Origin: Triplophysa rosa
Lineage: Eukaryota; Chordata; Actinopteri; Cypriniformes; Nemacheilidae
Length of the DNA stretch: 64,000 nucleotides
NCBI RefSeq assembly: GCF_024868665.1
Contig: NC_079897.1
Span: forward strand, 2,649,133-2,713,132
Direction of reading: 5' to 3'
Part shown: piece after piece, positions 1 to 16,493 of the stretch
How positions within the stretch are numbered: the stretch's first letter is position 1
How the letters are laid out: each line of letters begins with the position of its first letter
Notes under the pieces: model-generated
Told to the model about the DNA's origin: nothing
What the model saw: the letters and a program-made list of their open reading frames with translations, nothing else
Databases searched by the model: none
Made by a program: the position numbers and the translations under genes

Positions 1-1926
<1,926 letters not shown>

Positions 1927-2115
1927 GTGTTACTCTGGACACTCATTCGTGTTTGGATCCTGGCGTGCCGGTGAACGGGATCCGTAATGGTAAGGATCTG
2001 GCCATCGGCTCGGTGGTGTGGTTTGGCTGTGAGCCCGGCTATAGACTGAGCCATGAGGAGCAGCTGGTGTGTGAGGAGAATCACTGGTGGAGTCGCCCGC
2101 TGCCCACATGTGACG
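1927..2115 (+). CDS. csmd3: csmd3 exon: sushi domain (about sushi 5)
   Basis: One 189-base exon, phase 1 at both ends, after CTGCAG and before GACG/GTGAGC. It encodes SVTLDTHSCLDPGVPVNG, then GCEPGYRLSHEEQLVCEE, and ends WWSRPLPTC. The four conserved sushi cysteines, the C-x-PGY motif and the final tryptophan are all present, as needed for the C1-C3, C2-C4 disulfides. It joins directly to the preceding half CUB. Confidence 0.92.
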
Positions 2116-2256
2116 GTGAGCTGCTGTTAAACATTAATCAAACATTAGACTTTTAAATGGGTTTATCAATGTTGCATTTCTGCAACTGTTACAGACATAA
2201 TGCTGGGTTTGTTTTTAACGTAATTGTTTTTTGTGTCAACATTTTTTAGAATAGTT

Positions 2257-2654
2257 TAAAGGTCCAGTGTGTAGTTTTTTGGAGGATCTATTGAGAGAAA
2301 TGCAATAAAATATACATAACTATGTGTTCAGAGGTGTATAAATATCTTACATAATGAAGCGTTACGTTTTTATTACCTTAGAATGAGCTATTTCTATCTG
2401 CATACACCGCGGGTCCCCTTACATGGAATCCGCCATGTTGTTTCTACAGTGGCCCTAAAGGGACAAACTCTACAGAGTGTGTTTCGTAAATACATTATGT
2501 CCTATAGCAAAGAAGCGAAAACGTGACGACATCCTAGTTCTGTGTCAGCCACCGTAGTGCTTTGAAAGGGAGGGTGGAGGGGTGGAGTGAGCCATTGGTT
2601 GCAATTCGCAATTTCACCGCTAGATGCCGCTAAAATCTCCACATTGCTCCTTTA
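2257..2654 (+). mobile_element. Non-autonomous DNA transposon (MITE-like)
   Basis: Starts TTAAAGGTCCAGTGTGTAG and ends CCACATTGCTCCTTTA, which are imperfect inverted repeats of each other. It has no coding capacity. The inner stretch CATAACTATGTGTTCAGAGG is also found, inverted and truncated, at 45.06-45.3 kb, which shows that it is a dispersed family. Confidence 0.65.
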
Positions 2655-3841
2655 TGTTAAAAATGCAGGGAATGACTTAAAACGATCCATCTAGAGTTGA
2701 TTGAATTTTGTGAGTAGTAAACCAGAGTCAGAGGCCAGTGGTTAGAAGGAAGGTTTTGGGGAAAAAAGACGACATCTGATGATGCTACCAAACCCTCTTA
2801 GATCCTTTAAGACAAGATCAATTCACTCGGGAAGAAAAATAATGTACGATGATTTGTGCCTGAAATAAGAACGGAATAATAATACCTATTTAACAATCAA
2901 GTAAGAAAATGCCTCACTGGAACATAGGTTTTATTATTTTACGCAATTGTGGTAAGATAAAAATATATTTTTCTTGTTTTATGGGTGCTTAAACACACTT
3001 GCTGTAAAACAGCAAAATGGCTGCAATTGTTTAAGTCGAAACTACAAAAAATGATTTTCTTACTCAGTTTTTTGTCTTGTTTCTTGTACAAATATCTCAA
3101 AATTCTTAAATCAAGATACATTTACTTGAGGAGCGATAGGACCCTAGATATTAAGTCTTAATGCTTAATTTATGCTTAAAACCAGAATATAAACATCTGC
3201 CAATGGGTAAAAAAATACATTTGAATTATGTATTTAATAAATTGGTCAAACCTCATTCAAGATCATTTTAGAACCGTGCACAACACCAGAAATGCGTATT
3301 TACTAAATGCACTCAATTTGGACTTCAACTGAATTTTCCAAAAAAAGCAATGACAGCAGGTCTGGCTCATTCGGCTCGTTGGATTTGAATGACTTTCTGT
3401 CATTATGCACGAGCAGAATATGAGCAGGAGGTATTTTGGGTTTGTCACAGCGCTGGAGGGTGAACGGCACTCAGACAGACTTGGAGACTCGGGCAGATGT
3501 TGAGCCGGAGGCTGTAGACTCTTTTATCATCTCAAGGGGAACACCGTTGACATTCATTATCATTAAAGTCATGGAGGAACTCTACGTTCTTTCCTCAAAT
3601 TCTCGAGTTCAGGCCTTCAGTTTCATCTTGAGAAACCATAACTGTGGCCAAATGCCAGTTCACATAAAGCTGCTGTGTTCCAGATCCCAGTTAGAGATTC
3701 ACTTTAGACACAACGCCTGTCGTAAAAAATAGATGGCATGAATACTCTGCCTTCCAAGAGACCTTCTATTAGTCAAAACAGTTGTTTAAAAAGATTTATT
3801 TCAGGTAGGATGTCGCTGTAGACTGGTTGCCAGTTGTGTTT

Positions 3842-3955
3842 TTGTAGTTCAGTTGGTGGAGCATTGCATTGGAAGCACAACGGTCATTAAACACACAAAT
3901 TGATAAAAATGTAGACATTTAACGAGCTTTAAGTCCATTTGGATAAGCGTGAATG
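3842..3955 (+). mobile_element. tRNA-derived SINE remnant
   Basis: TGTAGTTCAGTTGGTGGAGC resembles a tRNA A box, and AAGTCCATTTGGATAAGCGT resembles the 3' part of the common cyprinid SINE also seen at 19.6 kb. The B-box region is decayed. Confidence 0.6.
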
Positions 3956-4889
3956 AAAATCGACCATAAATCGACAGGTTTTATAAGGGAGTATTCAAGG
4001 TTATGAGTAGTGTGCGCAAAGTAGTATGTTAAAAATAGTATGCCAAAGAAGTGGGCGTTACCTTTAGTGGATTTTTTGCATGCAAGTGTGCATCTGTGTG
4101 TGTTCTTGGCATAATATTACCCATAAGCCCTTGCTGTGTACTATAGTTAGTGACTGTTCTGTTTCAGCTAGATAGTAGACCATACAGTATCATGATATCC
4201 CTCTAATGACCTGCTGCATACTCGATAGTATGTACTTTCCTGTTACCAGCGGAGAACACATTAAAAGGGATGTGATTTGGATTGCAGCCCGGTCTCTCTG
4301 GGTTCATGTACTAGTCGTCTTCAGCATTTAACAGATGAATCTCAAGGGCACTGGTTTTTTCACAGCTAAAACACACTTCAGCGGCTGTGATTTTAAAAAC
4401 ACTGCACAGGTTCATAGTGTTGTTTGGGATTGTAAATGTTTTATTAGAGCATTGCTGTTTCTCTTAAATGTTGATTCTTTGCTTTGACAATTACTCATGA
4501 TCTATATTTCCCCCCTGATCGATCCAGGCTAAAGCTTAAGCCCTGCCAAGATTAAGCCCTTTTCAGTTATCGGTATGTTGGAAAACGCTGTGATAATGTT
4601 TCTTCAGACACTTTGAATCACTCTTTAATTTGTGTGTGTGTGTGTTCTGAAATGATATGTAGGCTACTGTGAGTTTGCATTTCAGATTTTCTCTCTGATA
4701 GCACATACATTTAGCATTATTGCATTATTTTGATCTTGATTGCGTCTGCCAGATGTCAGTAAAAAATTTGGCCAATGTTTTTAGAACATTTATGAACTAG
4801 AATGTTTGTGAATTTGCTCTTAAGATACATGTAATATACAAATGATGTTTAAAATAGACCGCAAAACTCCCTTTTGAGAACTTAAAAAT

Positions 4890-5242
4890 GAGGGCTGTCA
4901 AACTTTAATTTGACTTTTAAAAAAATGTATTGCGATTAATCGCATCCAGAATAAAGGTTCGTGTTGACAATAAATGTCTGTGTACCGTGCATATTCATTT
5001 TGTATTTAAAACACAAACACATGCATGCATATATTTATGAAAAATATCAAATGAATAAACATTTATATATCATTTTAATTATTGGTAAATATAAATAAAA
5101 GAAAAGTAAATATTTCCTAAATATGTATACATCTATGTGTATGTGTTTATAAATACTAAATTAATATGCACAGTACACAGACATATATTATGTAAACACA
5201 AACCTTTTCTTTCTGGATGTGATTCATCGTTTGACAGCCCTA
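4890..5242. mobile_element. Palindromic hAT-like MITE (AGGGCTGTC family), copy 1
   Basis: Starts AGGGCTGTCAAAC and ends GTTTGACAGCCCTA. The arms run inward through GATTAATCGCATCCAGAATA on the left and the matching inverted sequence on the right, so the element can fold on itself. CTTAAAAAT on the left and CTTAAAAT on the right look like an 8-bp target duplication with one slipped A. Further copies are at 49.7, 56.2 and 57.5 kb. Confidence 0.75.
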
Positions 5243-6077
5243 CTTAAAATCGGGATATTTCTTAGCGAAATTAAAGAAATTATTTAAAATATTTATTTCA
5301 ATAAGGGACAACCACTCACAATTTCTACAGCAATAGAACAAGCATACGAACATTTTTATATGCTTGGCATATTTAAAAACACATATTTGTTTTAAAAAAT
5401 ATATATACTAAAAATATCTCTATTTATTGTTGGCTTATTTTAATGCTTGTTTTGTATTCGTTTAAATCATTTTCAATAAAAAAAATCTTCTTAAAGCCTC
5501 CTTCGAAGTTTGTTGAAGCTGTCTGGTTGAGAAACACTGGTCTGTTTGTTCATATCTTCATATCTTGTTGTTTACTGGGTAGGGAACAGAATGTTGATGC
5601 ATCTCAAATTCAGTGCTATGGGGATGTTTACTAAGTCGATCAGTAGCATCATGCTTAAGATTGAGGATTTATCATTTATAAACATGTAACTCGGTGTTAC
5701 CTCGTTGTTCATAAACAGACGTATTATTTTGCCTTGTGGACAAAAAAGAAAAAATGCAGTATTACAATATATGATGCAGTATAGAAATAGGATGTTAGAG
5801 ACTTGGACCTGTATGCAACCACCTAGTACATCATTGAAACGGCATAGCAACACCCTGACAACAGGCAAAACTTTATAAAATATATATAAATAACGAAAAT
5901 ATAAAACTTGGATAGAAATCGTGACCTTTTTGGAGAGAAATGTAAAAATACAGGAATCTGCTCATTACTGTCATTAACCTTTCAGTGGTATTTGTGCGTG
6001 TGGTGAAGGTGAGGCTGTGTGCCTCCACAGAGCGTTGAACACTATCTGAGATCTGTTGCATCCGCACTCTTATTTAG

Positions 6078-7099
<1,022 letters not shown>

Positions 7100-7109
7100 T
7101 GATTTACAT

Positions 7110-7600
7110 TTGCTGTAGTATTACACAACACTTTCAGTGCGAAGAACGAGTCGTATCAAAGTCCGTTTACGGAAGTCGTGCCACTCGGCGGCCATGTTTA
7201 CAACGCCTATTTACGTCATAGCAAGTCCACAGTCCTATGGGAGACGGCAAGATATTTCTCAAATCGCTGGCATGAATCACAATTAAACAGCATATTTCCG
7301 ATCAATATTAAACATGACATGAACGGTATCATAACTTTGGTTTGCCATGCTTAAATTGATTTTTCGAGGTCGCCTTATCTATTGCGCCTGACCACAGGCT
7401 GGCAAGCGCCTCACGAGAGCCCCGCCCCAGAGAGTCGTCAGTCTTTTTTTGATTGACGATTGGCTCGTTTTCCTGGTAGGCGGGACTTCCTTCGCTAGAG
7501 CGGCCATATTGAGCGTTGCAGTCCTCGGCAGTGGCGCATCTTGTTAATATTAATATCTTTGGTCGTATGTATACAGTACATACTACATAGTATGCAGTGT
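7110..7600. mobile_element. Dispersed repeat, longer copy
   Basis: Shares CAAAGTCCGTTTA, GCCACTCGG, TATTTACGTCATAGCAAG and CAGTGGCGCA..TTGTTAATAT, in the same order, with 43800-43985, where the middle is missing. There is no coding capacity, and the family is not identified. Confidence 0.6.
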
Positions 7601-7638
7601 GCACTACACTAGAAAAATATGGCCTGTAAAAATTCTTG

Positions 7639-7723
7639 TTTAAAGTCCCCGTGAACCGGATGCTGCGATTCCGAGTAAAATGGTCGTGGCTTTTTCGTCT
7701 TTTTATTTCACTGGGACTTTAAA
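7639..7723. mobile_element. 85-bp MITE, internally deleted copy
   Basis: Starts TTTAAAGTCCCCGTGAACCGG and ends TTATTTCACTGGGACTTTAAA. Both ends match, in opposite orientation, those of the 391-bp element at 54442-54832, but almost all of the interior is gone. Confidence 0.75.
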
Positions 7724-9138
7724 GTCAACCTAAAATCAAAATTCACCTCATTTATTTCAGAATGATTTCAAAATGAATGAGATTTTTCCAGTCAGTTTTC
7801 AGTAAAAAAACAAGTCATGCTCTCTATTTTTCTCATTTAATGTGTCATTATACTTTGAAATATGTCTCAATACTGAAGCACTGAAGTTGATTGCGACTTC
7901 TGGTTTCCGCAGACAGATCTGCTTCATACCATTCTTACATAAACCCAATGAGTTTCTTAAACTAAAATTACATAAACGATAATATAAAAAATGTGAGAAA
8001 TTTATGAAATGTAATTCGTGTCATATTTTTTTCAAGAAAAACTAAATGCTTATAAAATGTATGTAAGAATGCTTTTGCCAAAGACTTTCACAGAAAACGG
8101 TTTTGCTGGTGTCATGAAGAAGGCCTGCAGCGTGTATCATTTATTACTGGAAAAATAATGTCGATTTTTCATCGGAGGACAAAATCCGAAGTTATTCTTG
8201 GGCGACAACGTCCACCATCCTTCGAACCTTTCTATGAAGAGTCACTGCAACAATTAGATTTAGATGCCGCCTGGTACATTGATAAAATAAATCGATTGGC
8301 AACAGCTTGAGTTGCGTCTCAGTGGCATATTGAAAGTGTGGGATTTATCAGCGATGCCTGCAGTGTCCACGTCATACTTCAGTAGTGAACTGCCGGCTGA
8401 TATCAGCACTTGCTTTGGGCAGCGTTTTCCATTAGTCACAGATTCCCCACTGGCTCGTCCGCACCGCACGGTCACCAGCGCACGCCCGCCGGGTTCAACC
8501 AGCCTGCCGTCCAAATGAATTACTTCATATTTTGATGCCAAACAGGGAAAGAATCCTACATTACTTGACAGCTGAATGTGAGTCAAAATGTGAGTGTATT
8601 TTGAAGCGGATTCACAAGCACGGATCATTTTTACACTGTGTTCGTGACCCTGGTTAACAGCGGGTACTGACAGAGGACTTTTATTTCAGATGACAGACTT
8701 TTTAAGGAATAGCTCTTCCAAAAATGTATATTCTGTTCTTTTTTAATTTTGTTTTCATGGTTTTATTGTGTTGAATTTTGTTCATTTTTTTTAGTTATTA
8801 TTACTTGATCAATAAAACCGAACGGCAGTTTGATAAATATTCATTGGAATGCACAATGAAAAAAAACATGATTTTTGACAATTTTTAAAAACAAAGTTAC
8901 CCGATTTTGCAAACGAACTCGAAGTATTATTATATATAGTAAGATGTGAAACGTTGATGCCACATTTGGCTGCTCCAGACACGATATGTTAGCCATCTTG
9001 GAACAGTCAACATTTCTCTTGCTTTCATCACTCGCACTGAGTTTTCCAAAATGCCACAAAATTGCATCTGGTTGTAAAAACCGACTAGAAGAAATGTGTT
9101 GGTTTGTGTTTTTGTAGTATTGAGTTCAAGTGGTTAAT

Positions 9139-9286
9139 AAAGCAATAAGCCCCGCGAAGCAGTGGGTTACAGTGCATTTTATAACAGCTAAGGGCGTCGT
9201 GGCACGACGCGAATCGGAGTGCCTAAAACCCCCTTAGCTGTTATAAAATGCACTGTAACCCACTGCTTCGCGGGGCTTATTGCTTT
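9139..9286. repeat. Perfect 56-bp inverted repeat with nested hairpin in the spacer
   Basis: 9139-9194 and 9231-9286 are exact reverse complements over all 56 bases. The arms begin AAAGCAATAAGCCCCGCGAA. The 36-base spacer contains CGTCGTGGCACGACG, itself a hairpin. Just downstream (about 9355-9450) are decayed pieces with GCCGTTATAAA and AGCCAATCAGAATCAAGG, typical of fish DNA-transposon remnants. Probably a MITE or transposon end pair. Confidence 0.85.
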
Positions 9287-10524
9287 TATAAAATGGTTAT
9301 TCCATATGCGTAGCAAGGTTTCATAAAATAAAGTGATATTTAGGCTATGTATTGCGGTCAGCCGTTATAAATCGTGGTATTTTATAACGGCTTAGAACTT
9401 GGCTCAGCCAATCAGAATCAAGGACCAGAACTGACGGTTTTATAATAAAGTTTTTAAACTAGAGTAACTTAATGTCATATTCATTCACCTTTATCTTGTT
9501 GTATTGTGTTAGTTAAGCAATCATAATGTTTGGCTCTACACAACATTGGATATTCAATTCATACATCAAGTACAAATGTGCACAAGCACGAGTCCACGTT
9601 TACATCCCAACTTTAAACATTCTTCACTTTTCTGATGCAAAAACGAAATCTTTTTTGACACGAATTAAGGTTGTTTTTTCATTTTTTAATCTTCTTTTGT
9701 CTTTCATCAACAAAAAAAGATCCGGAGTGACTTTGGGTGCTGGCAGGTTTTATTTTTGGCAAACTTTTCCTGTCAGAGTTATACCATTTTAGAGGACACG
9801 ACATTGGGACAGCGGGCCAAGCGGTAAAGCGAGCCCATGGGTTTGACTGGTGTTTACACAACCATCATATACATTAATTAAGGGCTGAAGTTCTGAATAC
9901 TCATACAATTATCCACGGCCCCATATCCTGTATTAGCCTAATAGAAATTCCCAGGTGAAAACTACGCTTGACCTTTAATTGGTATTGAATATTGATGGGT
10001 TTGACAGAAGCAGGCATGCATAATGTAAGAAAAATGAGGTGTGAAACCGCAGAAGAAGACCTGCTACCATTAGCATTTTTTAGCATTGAGTTGAGAGAAA
10101 GTTCAGGAACAGGAATTGATCTTTTTACATAATAAGAAATCTAGTGGTTATCTGTCCAGGTACACGCTGACAGCTGGAGGTGTTTGTATGCTAAACACGT
10201 CCGTGTTCCCAAAGTTCATTTGAATATGGAGATATGAGATGATTGTTGCTCTGAGGAAGTAAAAAGGGACAAACAAGAGATTCGTGTTCTTTTGCCATTG
10301 ACCGTCAAACTCTGTGCCGGAATCTCATTTGCACCACACCTGCGGTCCTCCGGATACCATTCCTCGTGTCATTTACGTCTGTAGAAACGATGAAGGATTT
10401 TTCCAGTGCTAAATCTAATACCTTTGAGTGTTTGTGAAAGCCAGGGTTTTGTTCAATCTCTGTGATTTGTCATCCTAAATTGTAAACAATTCTCAAGACT
10501 AAACTAAACTAGTTGTAACTTTAT

Positions 10525-10580
10525 ACAACTGCAGCTCCAGAAACAAGGTCATAGGGTTCAATTCCCCAGGTTTTTTTTAA
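10525..10580 (+). mobile_element. SINE fragment (B-box region)
   Basis: GGTCATAGGGTTCAATTCCC looks like the tRNA-like B box of the SINE seen complete at 19.6 kb. A matching 3'-tail piece (CATCTGCCAAATGCAATGCA) lies at about 10900-10920. Confidence 0.5.
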
Positions 10581-11029
10581 TCAAATAATGATATTATGAT
10601 AAACTGTATAACTTGATAAAACTATGGGTTGAAGCAGGGGTTTTCAAACTGGGGTCTCAAGAAGACTCCCAGGAGGCCTTTTTAAGGGGTCCCCAGAATA
10701 TTACAAAAACTAAAGACAGCAAAAGTTGTAAAATTCTGAGGCAAGATTATTACAATTTCATTTCTACAAACAATGTTGTCTTTATAATATCACACGTACT
10801 GTTTGTCTAATGGTTTAAATGCTTCTTCATACAAGAAAATAGATATTTATTCGCAAAAGGCTCGTCATATTTGGCAGGAAAACCTCCCCCTGGGTTAAAG
10901 CATCTGCCAAATGCAATGCAATAAAAATGAAAAGTAATTCCTTTTTATAACTTTTCTATCCCTAACATTGACCAATTTATTTAGTCTCATTGTGTACATT
11001 TTATAATACAGTAAAAGATGTGATGCTGA

Positions 11030-12660
<1,631 letters not shown>

Positions 12661-12984
12661 TAGCATTGACAGAAGAATAATGAGATGAGGTTCACATCTC
12701 ATCATTTTTTTATTGTAACATATTTATTATTTAAAACATCAGCTCTGTTTTAGAACATTTGCTTTGTTCTAGATTGACTTGCCAGTCCTTCCATATGACT
12801 TGTATGAGAACATAAAAACAGATGTTTTAATAGTGACTACAAAAGCAAAAACAGAGTAGACTGAGTAGTCATTTTTGTGAATCATACACTGGCACATTTA
12901 CATAAACTGCGAGTCATCTAAATCCTGATTCAACAGTTTGTTTGCGTCATCATTCAGCATTGTTTTCTGTAGTCCCGATTATAT

Positions 12985-13875
12985 TTTATATCGCCGCTGT
13001 CCTTTTAATAACTCCGGTGTCCAAATTTGAATTGGAAAGGAAATGGAAAAAAACACTGTAGCCTACTATTTAAATTATTAAATACTGGATTGTCAAAGCA
13101 CTTTTTAATACTTTCAGTTTGTTAGATATTTACAAAACCCACTGACAAACATAATGGGCGACTGATAATAATGATTTATCACAAAATATGGAGATACAAG
13201 GATTTAAAAGGACAGCAGGGAAATGTTTGTTTAACTGTTTTGTTGCGTACGATCATTTTGCTATAGATTAATTTATTTCATTTACAGATAAATATTTTAT
13301 AGCCATGTACTGTAGTAAAGAACATTTTGTCGCTGTCCTTTCAAAACCTCAGATGTCCAAATTCACTGTTTTTCAGGAAATGGAAAAAACTGTACTTTTT
13401 GAATAATTAAATACTGTGTTTTCAAAGCCCTTTTTAATACATTTTATTGGTTAGATATTGGCAAAACCCAGTGACAAACATAAAGGTTGACTAATAATGA
13501 TTTATGGCAAAAAAAAATTAATCACGAAATATGGAGATACGAGGTTTTCACTGTAAAAATTATTTGCTGTTTTAACTTAAAAAATTAAGTTACCCGGCTG
13601 CCTTAAAATATTTAGTTAATTCAACTTAAAATATAAGTTAACATAATAATTTTGCGTCAAATTAATGTATTTAATATTTTTACATTGAATTAAAGCAAAA
13701 TTTTAAGGCAGCCGGGTAAGTTAATTTTTTTAATTTGAAATCACAAATCAATTTTTACAGTACAGTGATTATGTTTGTTGAACTATTTTCTATGATCATA
13801 ATAATATAGATTAATTAAATAAATTATAAAAAAATGATATTTTTTAGATCCATGTAGTAAAGAATCGACATGTTT
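12985..13875. repeat. Tandem duplication of a TIR-bearing element and its flank
   Basis: Unit 1 contains GCTGTCCTTTTAA at 12996 on and its inverse TTAAAAGGACAGC ending at 13216, then a flank with ATAGATTAAT and GTAGTAAAGAA. Unit 2 begins again at 13331 with CGCTGTCCTTTCAAAACC and repeats the whole order, down to ATGTAGTAAAGAATC near 13855. In unit 2 the right terminal repeat is replaced by the MITE at 13549-13767. A fragment of the same family is at 57420-57530. Confidence 0.75.
13549..13767. mobile_element. Palindromic MITE inside the second duplicated unit
   Basis: Starts CACTGTAAAAATT and ends AATTTTTACAGTACAGTG. Inside, AAGTTACCCGGCTGCCTTAA on the left faces TTAAGGCAGCCGGGTAAGTT on the right, so the element folds into a long hairpin. 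It is absent from unit 1 of the same duplication, so it arrived after the duplication or was lost from unit 1. Confidence 0.75.
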
Positions 13876-13930
13876 GGTTGTTGTTTGGTTCCTCTGAAAA
13901 TCATTTCTGGTCACACTCCTCTTCTGTCAG

Positions 13931-14087
13931 ATTTATGACGGGCCTGACAACACGGCAGAAGTTCTGGGAGCTTTTTCGGGTTCCTCTATGTTGGGTCAGT
14001 CTCTGACTAGCACATCTAACCATCTGTGGCTGGAGTTTAACTCTGATCAAGAGGATACGGCCGGAGGATTTAAACTCATTTACAACA
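13931..14087 (+). CDS. csmd3: csmd3 exon: second half of CUB (about CUB 7)
   Basis: A 157-base exon entering in phase 0 after TTCTGTCAG and leaving in phase 1 at AACA/GTAAGA. It encodes IYDGPDNTAEVLGAFSG, SLTSTSNHLWLEFNSD and ends GGFKLIYN. With the previous exon it makes a 109-residue CUB. IYDG carries the calcium-type aspartate. It starts no ORF of its own because it lacks an early start codon, and it was found by continuity of the domain. Confidence 0.92.
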
Positions 14088-14563
14088 GTAAGATTTCACT
14101 CGTAAACACAAGCAACTCATCAGTCACGATTTACTAGCACATGTGTGTTTATCATGTGATAATCTGACCATCTCCAATGACTCAAATCAAAGACACGGAA
14201 AGCAATTATTAGACAATTCTGTGTTGTAATGACAGACGCATATTCACAGAGAGATGGAGAGATATGATGTTGCATTACCCGTCTCATCCTGTGCGTTTTC
14301 TCTGTCATTTTTCTCACCATCAGCAGGTGTGGCAGAATGTTATTTACAATGCTTTGTGTGCGCTACACGTACAAATACCTTCAAATGTGAATGAGATCAA
14401 TATGCAGTCTCTCAATCTTTCTGTCAGAATCTCTTACCTCACACACAGCGGAATATATTACCTCAATTAATGTTCATTTCTAGATTAATCTCTTCATTTC
14501 ATTGTCAGCTTGAACTGTGTAATTTTCCCAGCACTCCCAAACGCATCTCACATCTTTCATTTA

Positions 14564-14625
14564 CTCTCTCTCTCTCTCTCTCTCTCTCACGCGCTCTCTC
14601 TCACTCCCACACACACACACACATG
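14564..14625. repeat. CT and AC microsatellite
   Basis: A run of CT dinucleotides, interrupted by ACGCG, followed by an AC run. Confidence 0.9.
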
Positions 14626-15070
14626 CAGATAAGTGTTTTGAAAATGTAACTCTAGACGGTTTCACGGGCAACGACATAAACGTTACTGCGTAGACCTCTG
14701 CAAAGAGTAGAGTCCCTGCAGATTATTTCTGATAACAAACAAAGGAAATAACAATCCGTCTGGAGCACCGGGAGATTTCCCAGGGAGATGCTGTTCATGT
14801 GGACGCGATCGCAAACAGGAACACGATCACAAATGGGTGGAGGGGGGACATCCCCCAGAACTCTATCGCAAACAGACCAGATGGAGGCGGAACTGGAACA
14901 GAGGGGTTTGTGGTGGGCTACTCTTGGTGAAAAAATCCAAGTCCACTTTTATAGTTCCAGTCCGCCCCTGAGAAGAGCTGTTACTTAAACGCAACAAAGT
15001 TACACTACCCATTTAACAAATTGTTTATTTAATATTATTACTATACAATAAAATATGTATGTAAATTAAT

Positions 15071-15652
15071 TAGTGCTGTCAATTGATTAAAAATAAATCT
15101 GATTAATCATTTTTTCTGTGATTTATCACGATTAATCTCACATCACATTAATGTTTTTAAATATACTTTTACATTCTAATAATTTCACATTTAATCTCCA
15201 AATGAATGTAGAAACAACAGATTTCTTTAACAACATCATTTTATGAATGAAAGCCTACATTCTGATATTAGTACTGCAACTGATGTCTCCATTAAATATA
15301 TTTTTTTTCTTTATTTTAACATGAATTATAGCCGTTCAACATTGAAGTACAGTATAATTGAGAGCTATCATGTCTAAGAGGTAGGAAATATACAGAAATT
15401 GAATTAAGTTCTCAAACACTTCACAGTCTTTAATGCTAAATTCTAAATTAAATACAGAATTAAAGCTACAAAACACATCGATTTCCTCTTTTCTTTTGTT
15501 CATCGATGAACATTAATTACAAGAGTCACAGCAGCAGGTGTAAGAACGCCGCCCCTTTAAGAGCTGACGCTCTATCCCATTTTCACAACTCTTTTTCGCT
15601 AATCTGAAAAAAATGAATCGCATGCGTAAACGCGTTAACGTTGACAGCCCTA
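15071..15652. mobile_element. hAT-like non-autonomous element with perfect 8-bp target duplication
   Basis: Starts TAGTGCTGTCAA and ends TTGACAGCCCTA. It is flanked by AAATTAAT on both sides (15063-15070 and 15653-15660), an exact 8-bp duplication as hAT transposases make. There is no coding capacity. The ends resemble those of the AGGGCTGTC family but the interior differs. Confidence 0.85.
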
Positions 15653-16079
15653 AAATTAATATAAATTAAATCAAATTTAAATTGTTATATTTCTAGCCAG
15701 CGTGAGATAAACATTACGGGGAATGAGACAGCGCGGTTCTACAGCTTTGACTTTCAAAATAGAGGAATGATACTCATAATGATAAATGATGCTCTTACTA
15801 CACTTACTACACGAATAAATGTGCTTTACTACACGAGACTCTCAGAACTTTCCTCTAAGTATCTTCTTTATAAATCAGCTGTCGGGTAGAATAGTGTGTT
15901 AAAATTGAATCATGCATTTAGATTTACTCTCGAGTTGTAAAGAATAAATCCAGAACAATGCATCTTTTACCGATCTAGCTCAGTCAGTTGTTGACGTATT
16001 AAATTCTGTTAATATTTACTCATTGTGTCTATTCGAAAACGTTTAACGTGTCACGAAAGTGTTCGAGAGCTACTGCAAT

Positions 16080-16265
16080 ACCATAGAAGAACCATTCAGT
16101 CAAGGTTCTTCCATCTCTTTCTTACCTTTTTATAATGCGAATTCGCAACAAAGAACTTTTTTGAAACAATAAGGTTCTTGGGATGTTAAAGTGTCTTTAT
16201 GGAACCGTTTAGACAAAAAAGGTTTATCTATGGCATCGTGAAGCACCTTTATTTTAAGAGTGTAC
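16080..16265. mobile_element. Degenerate MITE with AAGAACC / GGTTCTT motifs
   Basis: AGAAGAACCATTCAG, CAAGGTTCTT, AATAAGGTTCTTGG and the end AAGCACCTTTATTTTAAGAG match a common fish repeat pattern. The boundaries are uncertain. Confidence 0.5.
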
Positions 16266-16493
16266 TTGTGGAAGTTAGCAATTCTAGACTCTCTCGGTTA
16301 CTTGAAAACCGTAGCTGTTCTTCATCTGAGAAGCGGATGTCCTGGGGTCACGATCGGTTAATTATTTACTCTTTCAATACAAACTTGTGCCCTCCAGTCA
16401 CGGCAGTATTGGTTTAGCACAAAGAACACAAGGTTCTCTGTGAAGGCTGCCAGCATCCAACATATTGCTTGTTACTGGAAATGCTTCACGAGG

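Noticed and set aside
9139..9286. Strong hairpin read as a terminator or as a microRNA gene
   Set aside because: It lies in a eukaryotic intron, its arms are twice the length of a usual microRNA stem, and it resembles transposon ends.
9800..9860. tRNA-like GCCAAGCGGTAAAGCGAGCC stretch
   Set aside because: Only an A-box-like piece; no convincing B box or SINE tail could be followed.
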